Below are positions 28,158-36,711 of a DNA stretch of 64,000 nt, one piece after another; position 1 is the first letter of the stretch; every line of letters begins with the position of its first letter. A program made the position numbers and the translations under genes. The stretch is from Streptomyces sp. NBC_01210. GTDB taxonomy: Bacteria; Actinomycetota; Actinomycetes; Streptomycetales; Streptomycetaceae. The notes beneath the pieces were generated by a model, which did not search any database, was not told the origin of the DNA, and worked only from the letters and a program-made list of their open reading frames with translations. The stretch spans positions 8,618,001-8,682,000 of the forward strand of contig NZ_CP108549.1 of assembly GCF_036010325.1 (NCBI RefSeq). Reading direction: 5' to 3'.

Positions 28158-29271
28158 GACCACAGAAGCGCTCTCGAGCGATACGCCGTTGAACGGCTCA
28201 CCGCAGGCCGCCGGGCCGGGTCTGCCGGACCTCACGGCGTGGACCTGCCCAGCCCCGCTGCGGGACCAGAGCCGGGTGGTGATGGGCCACGGCGGTGGCG
28301 GCGTGCTCTCCGCCGAGCTCGTCCAGCACATTTTCGCGCCGGCCTTCGGGGGAGAGGTGCTCGGCCAGCTGGGCGATTCCGCGGCGCTCTCGCTCGGCGG
28401 AGTCCGGCTGGCCTTCTCCACGGATTCCTTCGTGGTGCGGCCGCTGTTCTTCCCCGGCGGCAGTATCGGTGATCTGGCTGTCAACGGCACCGTCAACGAC
28501 CTTGCCATGAGCGGCGCCCGAGCCGCTTATCTCTCCTGCGGATTCATCCTGGAGGAGGGGGTCGAGCTCTCGGTGGTCTCGCGTGTGTCGCAGGCGCTCG
28601 GTTCGGCCGCGCGCACCGCGGGGGTCGAAGTGGTGACGGGCGACACCAAGGTGGTCGAAGCCGGCCACGGTGACGGGATCTTCATCAACACCGCGGGGAT
28701 CGGCATCATCCCGACGGGCGTCGATCTGCGGCCGCAGCGCGTCGTCCCCGGTGATGTTGTGATCGTCAGCGGCGCGATCGGCGTCCATGGCGTCGCGATC
28801 ATGAGCGTCCGCGAGGGCCTCGAGTTCGGTGTGGAGATCGAAAGCGATTGCGCGGCCCTCGGGGGCCTGGTGGAGACGATGCTCGCTGTCACCCCGGACC
28901 TGCATGTGCTGCGCGATCCCACGCGCGGAGGCCTGGCAGCCGCCCTGAACGAGATCGCGGCAGCCTCCGGCGCCGGAGTCGTCATCCAGGAGCGCACCAT
29001 TCCTGTCCCTCCACCCGTGGCCAACGCCTGTGCCATCCTGGGGCTGGACCCGATGTACGTCGCCAACGAGGGCAAGCTCGTGGCGTTCGTTCCGCGCGAG
29101 CACGCGGAGCCGGTCCTGGAAGCGATGCGCTCGCACCCTCTGGGCGCTGACGCCACTGTGATCGGCGAAGCTGTGGAGGCGCACCCCGGAATGGTGGTGG
29201 CGCGTACCGGACTTGGCGGCACGCGGGTGGTGGACCTGCCGATCGGGGAGCAGTTGCCACGAATCTGCTGA
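28150..29271 (+). CDS. hypE: Carbamoyl dehydratase HypE
   Basis: A 373-residue PurM/AIR-synthase-type ATPase ending in the obligatory PRIC; the terminal Cys is carbamoylated by HypF and then dehydrated to thiocyanate. Other segments are [22 protein letters not shown] and [15 protein letters not shown] 28150, overlapping hypD by TTGTCTGA and preceded by GGAGG, is the only suitable start; internal starts would cut the N-terminal extension of about 40 residues. It is the last recognised hyp gene. Confidence 0.95.
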   Translation: MSETTEALSSDTPLNGSPQAAGPGLPDLTAWTCPAPLRDQSRVVMGHGGGGVLSAELVQHIFAPAFGGEVLGQLGDSAALSLGGVRLAFSTDSFVVRPLFFPGGSIGDLAVNGTVNDLAMSGARAAYLSCGFILEEGVELSVVSRVSQALGSAARTAGVEVVTGDTKVVEAGHGDGIFINTAGIGIIPTGVDLRPQRVVPGDVVIVSGAIGVHGVAIMSVREGLEFGVEIESDCAALGGLVETMLAVTPDLHVLRDPTRGGLAAALNEIAAASGAGVVIQERTIPVPPPVANACAILGLDPMYVANEGKLVAFVPREHAEPVLEAMRSHPLGADATVIGEAVEAHPGMVVARTGLGGTRVVDLPIGEQLPRIC

Positions 29272-29579
29272 TGCCGTCGTCGCGGAACGCGTCACACATC
29301 CACGTTCACACCACCGGGCCGGGCACCGGTGTCGTGCTGGCACATCGTCGGCTGCCCGGCCGCTCTCCGGAGGCAGCCTGGTTGCAGCTCACCGGCGGGC
29401 CGCCCGCTGGCTGTGGGGCACCGCCGAACCCGTGAGCCTTCCGTCGGAGCCCACCGAAGCGGGGCTGCGCCCGGGAATGCGGCGGGGTCTTGGTTCGTTA
29501 CTGCCATCAGCCCATCGATGAAAACGAAAACCATCCCGTTTATGGGATGGGGTCCAGCGGAATCGCCGGGAGGCACCCC
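29272..29579. promoter_or_regulatory. Intergenic region with a stem-loop and possible Zur-like site before rpmG
   Basis: 308 bp between hypE and the L33 gene. At 29519-29533 TGAAAACGAAAACCA partly resembles the Streptomyces Zur box (TGAAAATGATTTTCA; about 10 of 15 positions), fitting a zinc-repressed ribosomal protein. At 29531-29550 CCATCCC and GGGATGG form a 7-bp stem with a 6-nt loop. A 54-codon frame (29271-29435) overlaps the hypE stop but has no supporting feature. Confidence 0.4.
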
Positions 29580-29744
29580 ATGGCACGAAGCGACACCCGA
29601 CCGGTCATCATCCTGCGGTCGACTGCCGGGACCGGTGACACCTACGTCACCCGCAAGAGCCGGCGCAACGACCCCGACCGCCTGCTCCTGCGCAAGTACG
29701 ACGCCACCGTCGGCCGGCACGTTCTGTTCCGTGAGGAACGCTGA
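29580..29744 (+). CDS. rpmG: 50S ribosomal protein L33, zinc-independent type
   Basis: A 54-residue L33 ([21 protein letters not shown], then [18 protein letters not shown]). It lacks all cysteines, so it is the C-minus paralogue that replaces the zinc-binding L33 when zinc is scarce. The start has GGGAGG about ten bases upstream. Paralogues of this kind are usually under Zur repression in Streptomyces, and a weak Zur-like sequence lies upstream. It stands alone here, without the L28, L31 or S14 partners that often accompany it. Confidence 0.93.
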   Translation: MARSDTRPVIILRSTAGTGDTYVTRKSRRNDPDRLLLRKYDATVGRHVLFREER

Positions 29745-29812
29745 CGCCGGAGCCTATGGCGGACGCCCCGCGGTGGGCGCTCGGTCGAGCGCCCAGCGCA
29801 GCCTCGCGCAGA

Positions 29813-30271
29813 TCAGAGCTGCTCGGATTCCGGGATCACATGCATCGCCGCCTCCTCCGCCGAGGCGGCACCGTCAATGCCGACGTCGGTAGCGACCAGC
29901 TCCTTCTCCAGGTCGGAGTGGGCCCCCTCGTCAGGGGCCACAAGCCGCCCGGCGCGGTCCGCCCCGACCTCGTCGTCGATCAGCTCGCCGTCGGTGTCCG
30001 AGGTGTCCCCCAGCCCATCGCCCGTGGGAACGGTGACGTCCGGTGCCTCCTCGGCCAGCCGCTCCTCAAGGCTCTCGCCCAGGCGCTGCTCCGCTGCGGT
30101 GGTGCCCACCCGGTCCACGGCCCACGGTCGCTCCGGCGGGGAGTACCCGTCCGAGAGGATCTGCAGCGCGGGATCCTCGAGTGTGTCCTCGGCGTCCAGC
30201 AGTCCGGCATCGTCCTGCACCTCGGACCCGTCCGGCTGGTAGACCTCGTCGCCCATGGTGCTCTCGGTCAT
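29813..30271 (-). CDS. DUF5709 family protein
   Basis: A 152-residue, very acidic, probably largely unstructured cytosolic protein. The N-terminal signature VYQPDGSEVQDDAGLLDAED followed by GYSPPERPWAVDR is that of the actinobacterial DUF5709 family. The start at 30271 is preceded on the minus strand by GGAGGAGAC. Function unknown. It is convergent with rpmG. Confidence 0.9.
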   Translation of the reverse strand: MTESTMGDEVYQPDGSEVQDDAGLLDAEDTLEDPALQILSDGYSPPERPWAVDRVGTTAAEQRLGESLEERLAEEAPDVTVPTGDGLGDTSDTDGELIDDEVGADRAGRLVAPDEGAHSDLEKELVATDVGIDGAASAEEAAMHVIPESEQL

Positions 30272-30519
30272 GTCTCCTCCTCACGGCTCCCTGCTCCCTG
30301 CTTTCAGTTTCCGCCAGGCTGCGGTGCCGGCGCCCTGTGGCGAGCCGTTTCGCAAGCCCCATGTCGGCTCAGAGGTGCGGTGCGGTTCTGAGGAGCTCCT
30401 GGAAAACCTCTGAAGCGCGCCGGCTGACGCCGACGGTTAGCATGCGAAACGAGGCCCTCAATGGCGACAAGTGGGGATCGCAGAGCCGGCGTCCTTCGAC
30501 CTTGCATGGAGGCTCCACC

Positions 30520-31695
30520 GTGCGTACACCCAAGACACTTACTCTCGCATGTCTGCAATTGCTTTTGGGCGCTTCGCTGGCGGGTTGTGTCGACAGTGAG
30601 GCTGCGAGCGCTGCGAAGGCGTGTCCGTCCGGACAGATCTCTCAAGGCGGCACGTGCATTCCGACGGACACCGCCGACTTCACCAAGAAGCAGGTCGAAG
30701 AATCCCTGAAGAAGTACAAACTCGGTTCAGCCATGGCAGGGGTATGGGTCGACGGCAAGAGAATTTCGAATGTCGCTTCAGGAGAGTCGATGACGGGCGT
30801 TCCTGTTGCGACGGACATGCATTTCCGGATTGGCTCGGTTGCGATTCCCTATTTGACGACGGAAATTCTGCTGCTCGTCGACGAGGGCAAGGTCAAGCTT
30901 GACGACAAGATTTCCCGGTGGCGCCCCGACCTTCCACACGCGGACGAGATCACACTGAAGATGCTGGCCTCTACCACCTCTGGATACTCGGACTATGTCC
31001 GGGATCGTGAGTTCGTGGCCGAGCTCTACAAGAATCCGTTCCGGCAATGGACGGCGGAAGAACTGGTGAAGATCTCCGTCTCCAAGCCGCTCGAGAAAGC
31101 CCCGGGAACGGGTTTCGTGTACTCGCACGCCAATTGGGTGATCCTTGGTGACATCATCTCGAAAGTGGAGAAGAAGCCTCTGGCGGAAGTGATGCGGAAT
31201 GAGATCCTGAAGCCCCTCGGCTTGACCCGGACCGACAACCCGTCAACGGCGGAGATCACCGCCCCGGTACTCCATGCCTTCGACAACGAACGGGGCGTAT
31301 TCGAGGACTCCACCTACTGGAATCCGTCATGGACGCTGGCCCCGGGAGCGGTCATGACGGGAACGTTGGAGGATATGGGGAAGTCGGTGATGGCACTGGG
31401 CGAGGGGAAGTTGCTGACGCCCGAGTCGCACAAGGTACAGATCACACCCGTTTCCAAGCTGTCGCCGACGACCTCCTATGCCCTTGGGCTGGCCGTGCAG
31501 AACACCTGGCTCCTGCAGAATCCGTCATTCGCCGGCTATCAGGGAACGATCGCCTATCTGCCTTCCAAGAAGATCGCGATCGCGACGGTCGCGACACAGG
31601 GGATCTGCAGCAACACCGCCAAGAATTTCAGTACCGAGCTCTTGATCTCGGTCGCCAACCATGTCGCCCCGGACACTCCCTTGAGCGGCGGCTGA
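30520..31695 (+). CDS. Lipoprotein of the class C beta-lactamase/serine hydrolase fold with altered active site
   Basis: A 391-residue protein. GTG 30520 is preceded by GGAGG (30508-30512). A lipoprotein signal peptide ends in LAGC (Cys23). The remainder follows the beta-lactamase-related fold (HFRIGS, VDEGKVKLDDKISRW, MLASTTSGYSDYV, YSHANWVILGDII). The catalytic SxxK is S106-V-A-I109, without the lysine, and the YxN motif is Y201-S-H203. The late HxG motif appears as AGYQG. It may be a binding or sensing pseudo-enzyme, or use a different base. Base composition is less GC-rich than its neighbours, a possible sign of transfer. Confidence 0.85.
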   Translation: MRTPKTLTLACLQLLLGASLAGCVDSEAASAAKACPSGQISQGGTCIPTDTADFTKKQVEESLKKYKLGSAMAGVWVDGKRISNVASGESMTGVPVATDMHFRIGSVAIPYLTTEILLLVDEGKVKLDDKISRWRPDLPHADEITLKMLASTTSGYSDYVRDREFVAELYKNPFRQWTAEELVKISVSKPLEKAPGTGFVYSHANWVILGDIISKVEKKPLAEVMRNEILKPLGLTRTDNPSTAEITAPVLHAFDNERGVFEDSTYWNPSWTLAPGAVMTGTLEDMGKSVMALGEGKLLTPESHKVQITPVSKLSPTTSYALGLAVQNTWLLQNPSFAGYQGTIAYLPSKKIAIATVATQGICSNTAKNFSTELLISVANHVAPDTPLSGG

Positions 31696-31757
31696 GGAGT
31701 ACTCACCGCGGCCGCTCCCTCCAGCCGGCCGTCGGGGAAGCCGAGCAGGGGGTGAGC

Positions 31758-31789
31758 GTCCTGGCCGTGGGCTCAACGCCTGCCAGGAC
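31758..31789. terminator. Putative bidirectional terminator
   Basis: GTCCTGGC (31758-31765) and GCCAGGAC (31782-31789) form an 8-bp stem with a 16-nt loop between the convergent serine-hydrolase gene (+) and lstF (-). It is weaker than other hairpins in the window. Confidence 0.4.
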
Positions 31790-31829
31790 CCAGCCGCTGC
31801 CCGCGGCCGGTGCGGATGGCTGCCCGGCT

Positions 31830-32507
31830 TCAGGCCAGCGCTGCGGCGAGCTCCGGGAGGTAGCCGGCCAGGAAGCCCAGGTCGGTGGCGCGCCCGAAAT
31901 TCGGGTTACTGCGGTGCTCGGGCAGCCGGATCAGTGCCTGGCGGCCGAAGTAGCCGCCGTCGGCCCCCATGGGTGGGGTGGGCTCGCCGATCCACTCGGG
32001 GTCGGCTGCGGCGAGGGACAGGCAGCGCTCGAAGAGGTGGTGGCAGGTTTGTAAGCCGCGGCGCAGCACCACGTGGTACGGGTCGTTCGGGCCGATCGGA
32101 TAAGGCTCGGCGGCCAGCGTACGGCCCGTGTCGATGCCCTCGTCCACCTGGTGGAGTGTCGCGGAGAACTCCCGCTCGCCGCGCAGCATCGCGTACACCA
32201 GAGCCACCTCGGGCAGCCCCCGATAGGCAGGTAGCGGGCCGTGGTGGACGTTCAGGATGCGCAGCCCGGTGGAGAGGACCGGAGCGCGGAAGATCATCCG
32301 GTTGTTGACCGACCAGACAAGGCCGTCCGTGCAGGCGGCGGCCAGTTCGGCAGCGACGGTGTTGACGTCCGTGGCGGCCAGGAAGGGCACGTCGGGCCGA
32401 GCCGTCCGTGCGGCGGCAGGGCCGCAGACCAGGTCCACGGCCAGGCCGCTGTCCAGAGTGTGCTGTACGGCGCGCCAGAGCAGCGCGCCCTCGCCGACGA
32501 AGATCAC
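31830..32507 (-). CDS. lstF: Formyltransferase (LstF-like), amino N-formylation of the beta-lactone side chain
   Basis: A 225-residue protein of the methionyl-tRNA formyltransferase fold. Key segments are NNRMIF (Asn of the catalytic triad), NVHHGPLPAYRGLPE (catalytic His) and LHQVDEGIDTGRTLA (Asp). It should transfer the formyl group of 10-formyl-THF to the alpha-amino group of the amino acid ester, as LstF does in lipstatin biosynthesis. I set the start at GTG 32507, overlapping the lstE stop (GTGA). A much longer open frame upstream is only antisense to lstE coding. It is the last gene of the operon. Confidence 0.88.
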   Translation of the reverse strand: MIFVGEGALLWRAVQHTLDSGLAVDLVCGPAAARTARPDVPFLAATDVNTVAAELAAACTDGLVWSVNNRMIFRAPVLSTGLRILNVHHGPLPAYRGLPEVALVYAMLRGEREFSATLHQVDEGIDTGRTLAAEPYPIGPNDPYHVVLRRGLQTCHHLFERCLSLAAADPEWIGEPTPPMGADGGYFGRQALIRLPEHRSNPNFGRATDLGFLAGYLPELAAALA

Positions 32508-35500
32508 GACGTGCTCCGCAGCGCGTCGACGGTCTCGACGACCCGGCCGAGCGTCAGATTCTCGCTCAGGGAACCGAGCTGGGTCAGGAACTGCTGTTCC
32601 ATGGACTGTCCCAGTAGTTCGTCGCCGAGCGCGGCCAGCATCTCCAGGACGGCGAGAGAGTCGCCGCCCAGTGCGTGGAAGTCGGAGGAGGCATCGAGGC
32701 GAGTGGCATCGCAGTGCAGGATGCGGGACCAGATCCCGGCGGTCACCGCCGCAGTGCCGAGTCCCGGAGCACGTGGGGCCCCGGGGGGCCTCGTGCCCGT
32801 GGGGTTCGTGGCGGGCGCTCCCGAGGCGGCCGGCTTCCCCGGCCCTGCCGCTGCTTCGTCTGCTTCGTCGAAAGGATTCGGCAGCGCGTTGCGGTCGGTC
32901 TTGCCGCTGGCCGTCTCCGGCAGCCCGGGCACCGCACACACCACCGAGGGCACCAGGTGGGACGGCAGCGTACGCTCCAACTCCGCCCGTACGGCTGCCT
33001 CGTCGAGAGGCGCCGCACCCTCGGCGGGGACCACGTAGGCGCACAGTGCCTGCGGGCCGGTGTGGTGCCTGCGGCGGGCGACCACGGTGGCCTGTGCGAA
33101 GTCCGGCAGCGCGGTGAGCGCCGCCTCGACCTCGGCCGGCTCGACCCGGTGACCCCGGATCTTGACCTGCGTGTCGATCCGGCCCGCGTACTCGAGCTGC
33201 CCGTCCGGCAGTTGCTGCACCAGGTCGCCGGTCCGGTAGGCGCGCCGGCCGTCCGGGAGGTAGACGAAGCGGTCGGCCGTCAGGTCGGGGCGGCCGAGGT
33301 AGCCGCGGGCCAGTTGAACACCCGTTACATAGAGCTCGCCCAACTCGCCGTCCCGGACTTCGTTTCGCTGTTCGTCCAGCACGGCCACGGAGGTGCGGTG
33401 TACCGGCACTCCGATCGGCGTGGAGGCGCGTGTGGCGTCGTCGTCGCCGACGACGGCGACCGTACAGGCCACCGTCGCCTCGGTGGGGCCGTAGATATTG
33501 ACGATCAGACAGTCGGGCCCGAACGACGTGCGTGCCCACTGGCTGCTGGCCGTGGTGAGGTTCTCGCCGCCGAGATGGAGCGCGCGGATGCCGGCCGGTC
33601 GGAGGCCGAGCCGGGCGGCGAGCTCGAGGTGGGTCGGGGTCAGCGCCAGGGTGTTGGCTTGCAGCCCCGAGAACATCTCACGCAGTTTGACGGGGTCGAG
33701 TTCGCCGGGCACCGGTACGACGGCGCCACCGTGCAGCAGCGGCGGGAAGATCTGCATCATCGAGAGGTCGAAGCCGGGCGAGAAGGAGTACGCGAGCCGG
33801 GTCTGCTCGTCGCACCGCAGAAACGGGGCTATCCAGCCGACCACGTTGACGAGGCTCCGGTGCTCGATCTGGACGCCCTTGGGCTTGCCGGTGGAACCGG
33901 ACGTGTAGATCACGTACGCCAGATCGTCCGGGTCCGGAGCGGCAGCGGCCAGGACGCTGTGCGGCTGCCCGTCGAACGTGGTGCGGTCGCTGCCGACATC
34001 CTCGAGGAGGATCGTTGTGCAGTCGGCCCCCTCCGCCGTGTCCGCCGAGGCCGCGTCCGTCAGACAGAAGCGGACCTGAGCGTCGTGCAGCAGCTCCTTG
34101 ACCCGCTGCGCCGGATTGCGGATGTCCATGGGCAAGAACGCGGCGCCCGCCTTGAGGACACCCCAGACCCCGGCCAGGCCGAGCGCCGAGCGGTCGGCCA
34201 GCACACCGACCACCTCGCCGCGCTTGACCCCCCGGGCGAGCAGCACGGCCGCGACAGAGTCCGAGCGGCGGTCCAGATCCCCGTACGACCACGAATGGCT
34301 GCCGCCGATCACTGCGGGTGCCTCGGGCCGCCGGGCGGCCTGCGCCCGGAACAGCTGCACCACTGTGGTGTCCAGCGGCGGAAGCCCGTCAGGTCCGGGT
34401 GCGAGCAGCCGGTCGGCGGCGGGCTCGCGAGGCGGTGCCGTCGGCGGCGCGCACGAGACCGGCACGGCCGTGCCCAGCGCGGTCTCGATCCGGTCCAGCA
34501 GCGACTCGCAGCGCTCGCCCACGTCCGCGGCCCCGCGGGCCGAGATCACCAGTTCGGTGTGCTCGGGCAGTTCGAGCAGTGCGATGCTGACAGGAACCAG
34601 GGGGGCATGCACCGGCAGGGCGTACACGGTCGCCGCCGTGAACTCCCCAGTGCTGAATTCCTCGAGCGTCAGTCGGCCGGCGTTGGACACGATTGCCGAC
34701 GCCAGATAACGGTGCCGGGCGTACGTGGCGGCGCGCGAAGCCCCGATCAGTGCTGCGGCTGCGGGCAGCGGCAGCCGGGCGAGCGCCGTCTCCGCCCCGG
34801 CTGCCAGTTCCCGGCGGTCGGCCAGTGCGTTGAGCAACCGCCGGTGCACCGCATCCGTGCCTTGGCCGGCCGGGACGTCGAGGAACACCGGCAGCGCCAG
34901 GTTGGCCGTCGACGACACGGTCGGGACGTGCCGCCGCAGATCCACCGGGACCATGATCCGGGCCGCGGGACCACCGACGGCGCCGGAAACCGCCGCCGCC
35001 ACCTTCGCGGCCAGCGCCGCGTGTCGGCCCGGAACCGTACGCCGCCGCCACACCGAGCCGCTGCCCGGCCGGCCGGCCAGCGGCGAGCGCTGATCGAGGC
35101 CGAGGCGGGGCCGCTGCCCGGGGCGGCCGAGCGTGTCCAGCAACTGGTAGTCGGCCGGCGAACCGGCGGCGCCGTGCAGCGGTTCACCACGCAGAGCGCG
35201 GAAGACCTCGGCGGCCCAGATCGCCGTGCCCTTGAGGTCCATCACGGCGTGGGAGGCGCGGAACACCACGGTGCTGGGTTCGCCGGTGAGTAGCAGAACC
35301 TCGCAGCCGGAGCGGCCTTCCGCCTCGGCCAGCCGGCCGGTGAGCTCCGGCAGGCCGGTGAGTGTACTGCGGTCGAAGGCCCGTCCATCGGCGACCACGA
35401 TCCGGGCCGGCAGTCCGCTGTCGACCCACATCCTGCCGCGGCGTACCAGGCGCGAGCCCGGGCACGACGCCGAGGCCTGCGCCACGGCGCGGCTCAAGGC

Positions 35501-35674
35501 CAGGGCGTCGATCGGCCCGGTGCCCTCGACCACCAGCTGGAGCACCAGTAGCTCACCCAGACGGGCTGCCGCCAGATAGGACCACTCGGTCGGTGAGACG
35601 GGCCGGCGGAAGGCGGTGCTGCTCCCAGTACCGGCCCCAGGAACAATGCCCGTGGCGGCATGCTGCGCAGTCAT
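32504..35674 (-). CDS. lstE: Single-module NRPS (C-A-T), LstE-like
   Basis: A 1056-residue synthetase. A condensation-type acyltransferase domain (about 25-415) has HAVMD at 142-146. An adenylation domain (about 430-910) has YVIYTSGSTGKPKG, IYGPTEATV, YRTGDLV and late ESGKTDRN-like motifs. A carrier domain has FHALGGDSL with the phosphopantetheine Ser near 1006. It should activate one amino acid and esterify it to the 3,5-dihydroxy fatty acid hydroxyl. A by-eye alignment to GrsA gives the specificity residues D-L-M-A-H-G-I-V-A, which I cannot assign to a substrate. There is no thioesterase, consistent with C-domain release onto a hydroxyl. It begins 2 bp after lstD. Confidence 0.9.
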   Translation of the reverse strand: MTAQHAATGIVPGAGTGSSTAFRRPVSPTEWSYLAAARLGELLVLQLVVEGTGPIDALALSRAVAQASASCPGSRLVRRGRMWVDSGLPARIVVADGRAFDRSTLTGLPELTGRLAEAEGRSGCEVLLLTGEPSTVVFRASHAVMDLKGTAIWAAEVFRALRGEPLHGAAGSPADYQLLDTLGRPGQRPRLGLDQRSPLAGRPGSGSVWRRRTVPGRHAALAAKVAAAVSGAVGGPAARIMVPVDLRRHVPTVSSTANLALPVFLDVPAGQGTDAVHRRLLNALADRRELAAGAETALARLPLPAAAALIGASRAATYARHRYLASAIVSNAGRLTLEEFSTGEFTAATVYALPVHAPLVPVSIALLELPEHTELVISARGAADVGERCESLLDRIETALGTAVPVSCAPPTAPPREPAADRLLAPGPDGLPPLDTTVVQLFRAQAARRPEAPAVIGGSHSWSYGDLDRRSDSVAAVLLARGVKRGEVVGVLADRSALGLAGVWGVLKAGAAFLPMDIRNPAQRVKELLHDAQVRFCLTDAASADTAEGADCTTILLEDVGSDRTTFDGQPHSVLAAAAPDPDDLAYVIYTSGSTGKPKGVQIEHRSLVNVVGWIAPFLRCDEQTRLAYSFSPGFDLSMMQIFPPLLHGGAVVPVPGELDPVKLREMFSGLQANTLALTPTHLELAARLGLRPAGIRALHLGGENLTTASSQWARTSFGPDCLIVNIYGPTEATVACTVAVVGDDDATRASTPIGVPVHRTSVAVLDEQRNEVRDGELGELYVTGVQLARGYLGRPDLTADRFVYLPDGRRAYRTGDLVQQLPDGQLEYAGRIDTQVKIRGHRVEPAEVEAALTALPDFAQATVVARRRHHTGPQALCAYVVPAEGAAPLDEAAVRAELERTLPSHLVPSVVCAVPGLPETASGKTDRNALPNPFDEADEAAAGPGKPAASGAPATNPTGTRPPGAPRAPGLGTAAVTAGIWSRILHCDATRLDASSDFHALGGDSLAVLEMLAALGDELLGQSMEQQFLTQLGSLSENLTLGRVVETVDALRSTS

Positions 35675-35676
35675 GG

Positions 35677-36711
35677 CTATTTCACCTTCCGGATGAACTC
35701 ATTGACGCCGCCGATGCTGTTGATCCAGGCCTCCAGTTGAGCCATCCCGGCTTCGTGGCCCACCCGTGGCGGCGCCAGATCCCGTCGCGCCGCCGATATG
35801 TCATACGTCGCCGACCGGGTCAGCAGCGCCAGCGAGTAGCGGGAGAGCGGAGGCGAGGAGTGCTTGGCCAGCGGCGGCAGTTTCCAGACCATGTCCGCCG
35901 TGAAGGCGATTGTGCGCAGGAGGCTGTGGGAGACGCGCTTGGTCGGAGGTCTGCCGCCGAACCGTTCGGCGAGGCCGGCGAGCGTGCTCCAGATCTCCAC
36001 CGGCTGTCCGTCGGCTATGAAGTACGCCCTGCCGCCAACGCCGTCTGCACGTGCCGCCCGCACACAGGCATCGGCGGCGTTCTCGCAGTAGCACAGCGAG
36101 GCGTACACCGGCCTGCCCCCGGAGAGGTCGGGCAGGCTGCCCGTCATCATCTTCGCGAGCAGCCGCGGCATGAAACCGGAGTGGTCGCGCGGGCCCCACA
36201 CGGCGCGCGGGCGCAGCGCGACGGTGGTGAAGTCCGCGCGGTCCGCGGCCAGCACCAGTCGCTCCGCGGCGGCCTTGGTCTCCGAGTAGAGGTTGAGGTG
36301 GCGTGCGGGGAAGGGCTCGCTCTCGTCGATGTCGAGGCGGTCGCCGCCCTGGATGCTCATCAGCGCGCTGGGGCTGCTGATGAAGACGAAGCGTCGTGCC
36401 CCGGCTTCCCGGGCGGCCGACATGAGTCGCTCCGTGCCCGAGACATTCTCGTCCCAGAACTGGCCGCGGGTGCCCCTGTCGGTGACCCGCGCCGCGCTGT
36501 GGTGCACCGCATCGATCCCGATCATCGCCCGGCGTACCGAGGCGGCGTCGCGCAGGTCGCCGTACGCGAACTCGATACCTGCGACGGTGCGCAGATAGCT
36601 CAGGTCGCTCTCTTCGCGCACCAGCACCCGCACCTGTTCGCCGGCCCGTACACAGGCGTCGACGATATGGCTGCCGAGGAACCCGGATGCGCCCGTCACC
36701 AGCACCTTCAT
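35677..36711 (-). CDS. lstD: NAD(P)-dependent 3-beta-hydroxysteroid dehydrogenase-type reductase (LstD/OleD-like)
   Basis: A 344-residue extended SDR. The N-terminal VLVTGASGFLGSHIV is the Rossmann motif, and the catalytic Tyr/Lys pair is in LYSETKAAAERL, with Ser in FISSPSALM. OleD homologues reduce the beta-keto group of the Claisen product to the beta-hydroxy acid, the step required before beta-lactone closure. The ATG at 36711 overlaps the lstC stop (ATGA). The protein follows lstC and precedes the NRPS, as in the lipstatin operon. Confidence 0.9.
   Translation of the reverse strand: MKVLVTGASGFLGSHIVDACVRAGEQVRVLVREESDLSYLRTVAGIEFAYGDLRDAASVRRAMIGIDAVHHSAARVTDRGTRGQFWDENVSGTERLMSAAREAGARRFVFISSPSALMSIQGGDRLDIDESEPFPARHLNLYSETKAAAERLVLAADRADFTTVALRPRAVWGPRDHSGFMPRLLAKMMTGSLPDLSGGRPVYASLCYCENAADACVRAARADGVGGRAYFIADGQPVEIWSTLAGLAERFGGRPPTKRVSHSLLRTIAFTADMVWKLPPLAKHSSPPLSRYSLALLTRSATYDISAARRDLAPPRVGHEAGMAQLEAWINSIGGVNEFIRKVK

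Noticed and set aside
29271..29435. 54-codon frame overlapping the hypE stop (TGATG)
   Set aside because: Coupling geometry is attractive, but the peptide has no recognisable feature and other frames here are also open. Left as intergenic.
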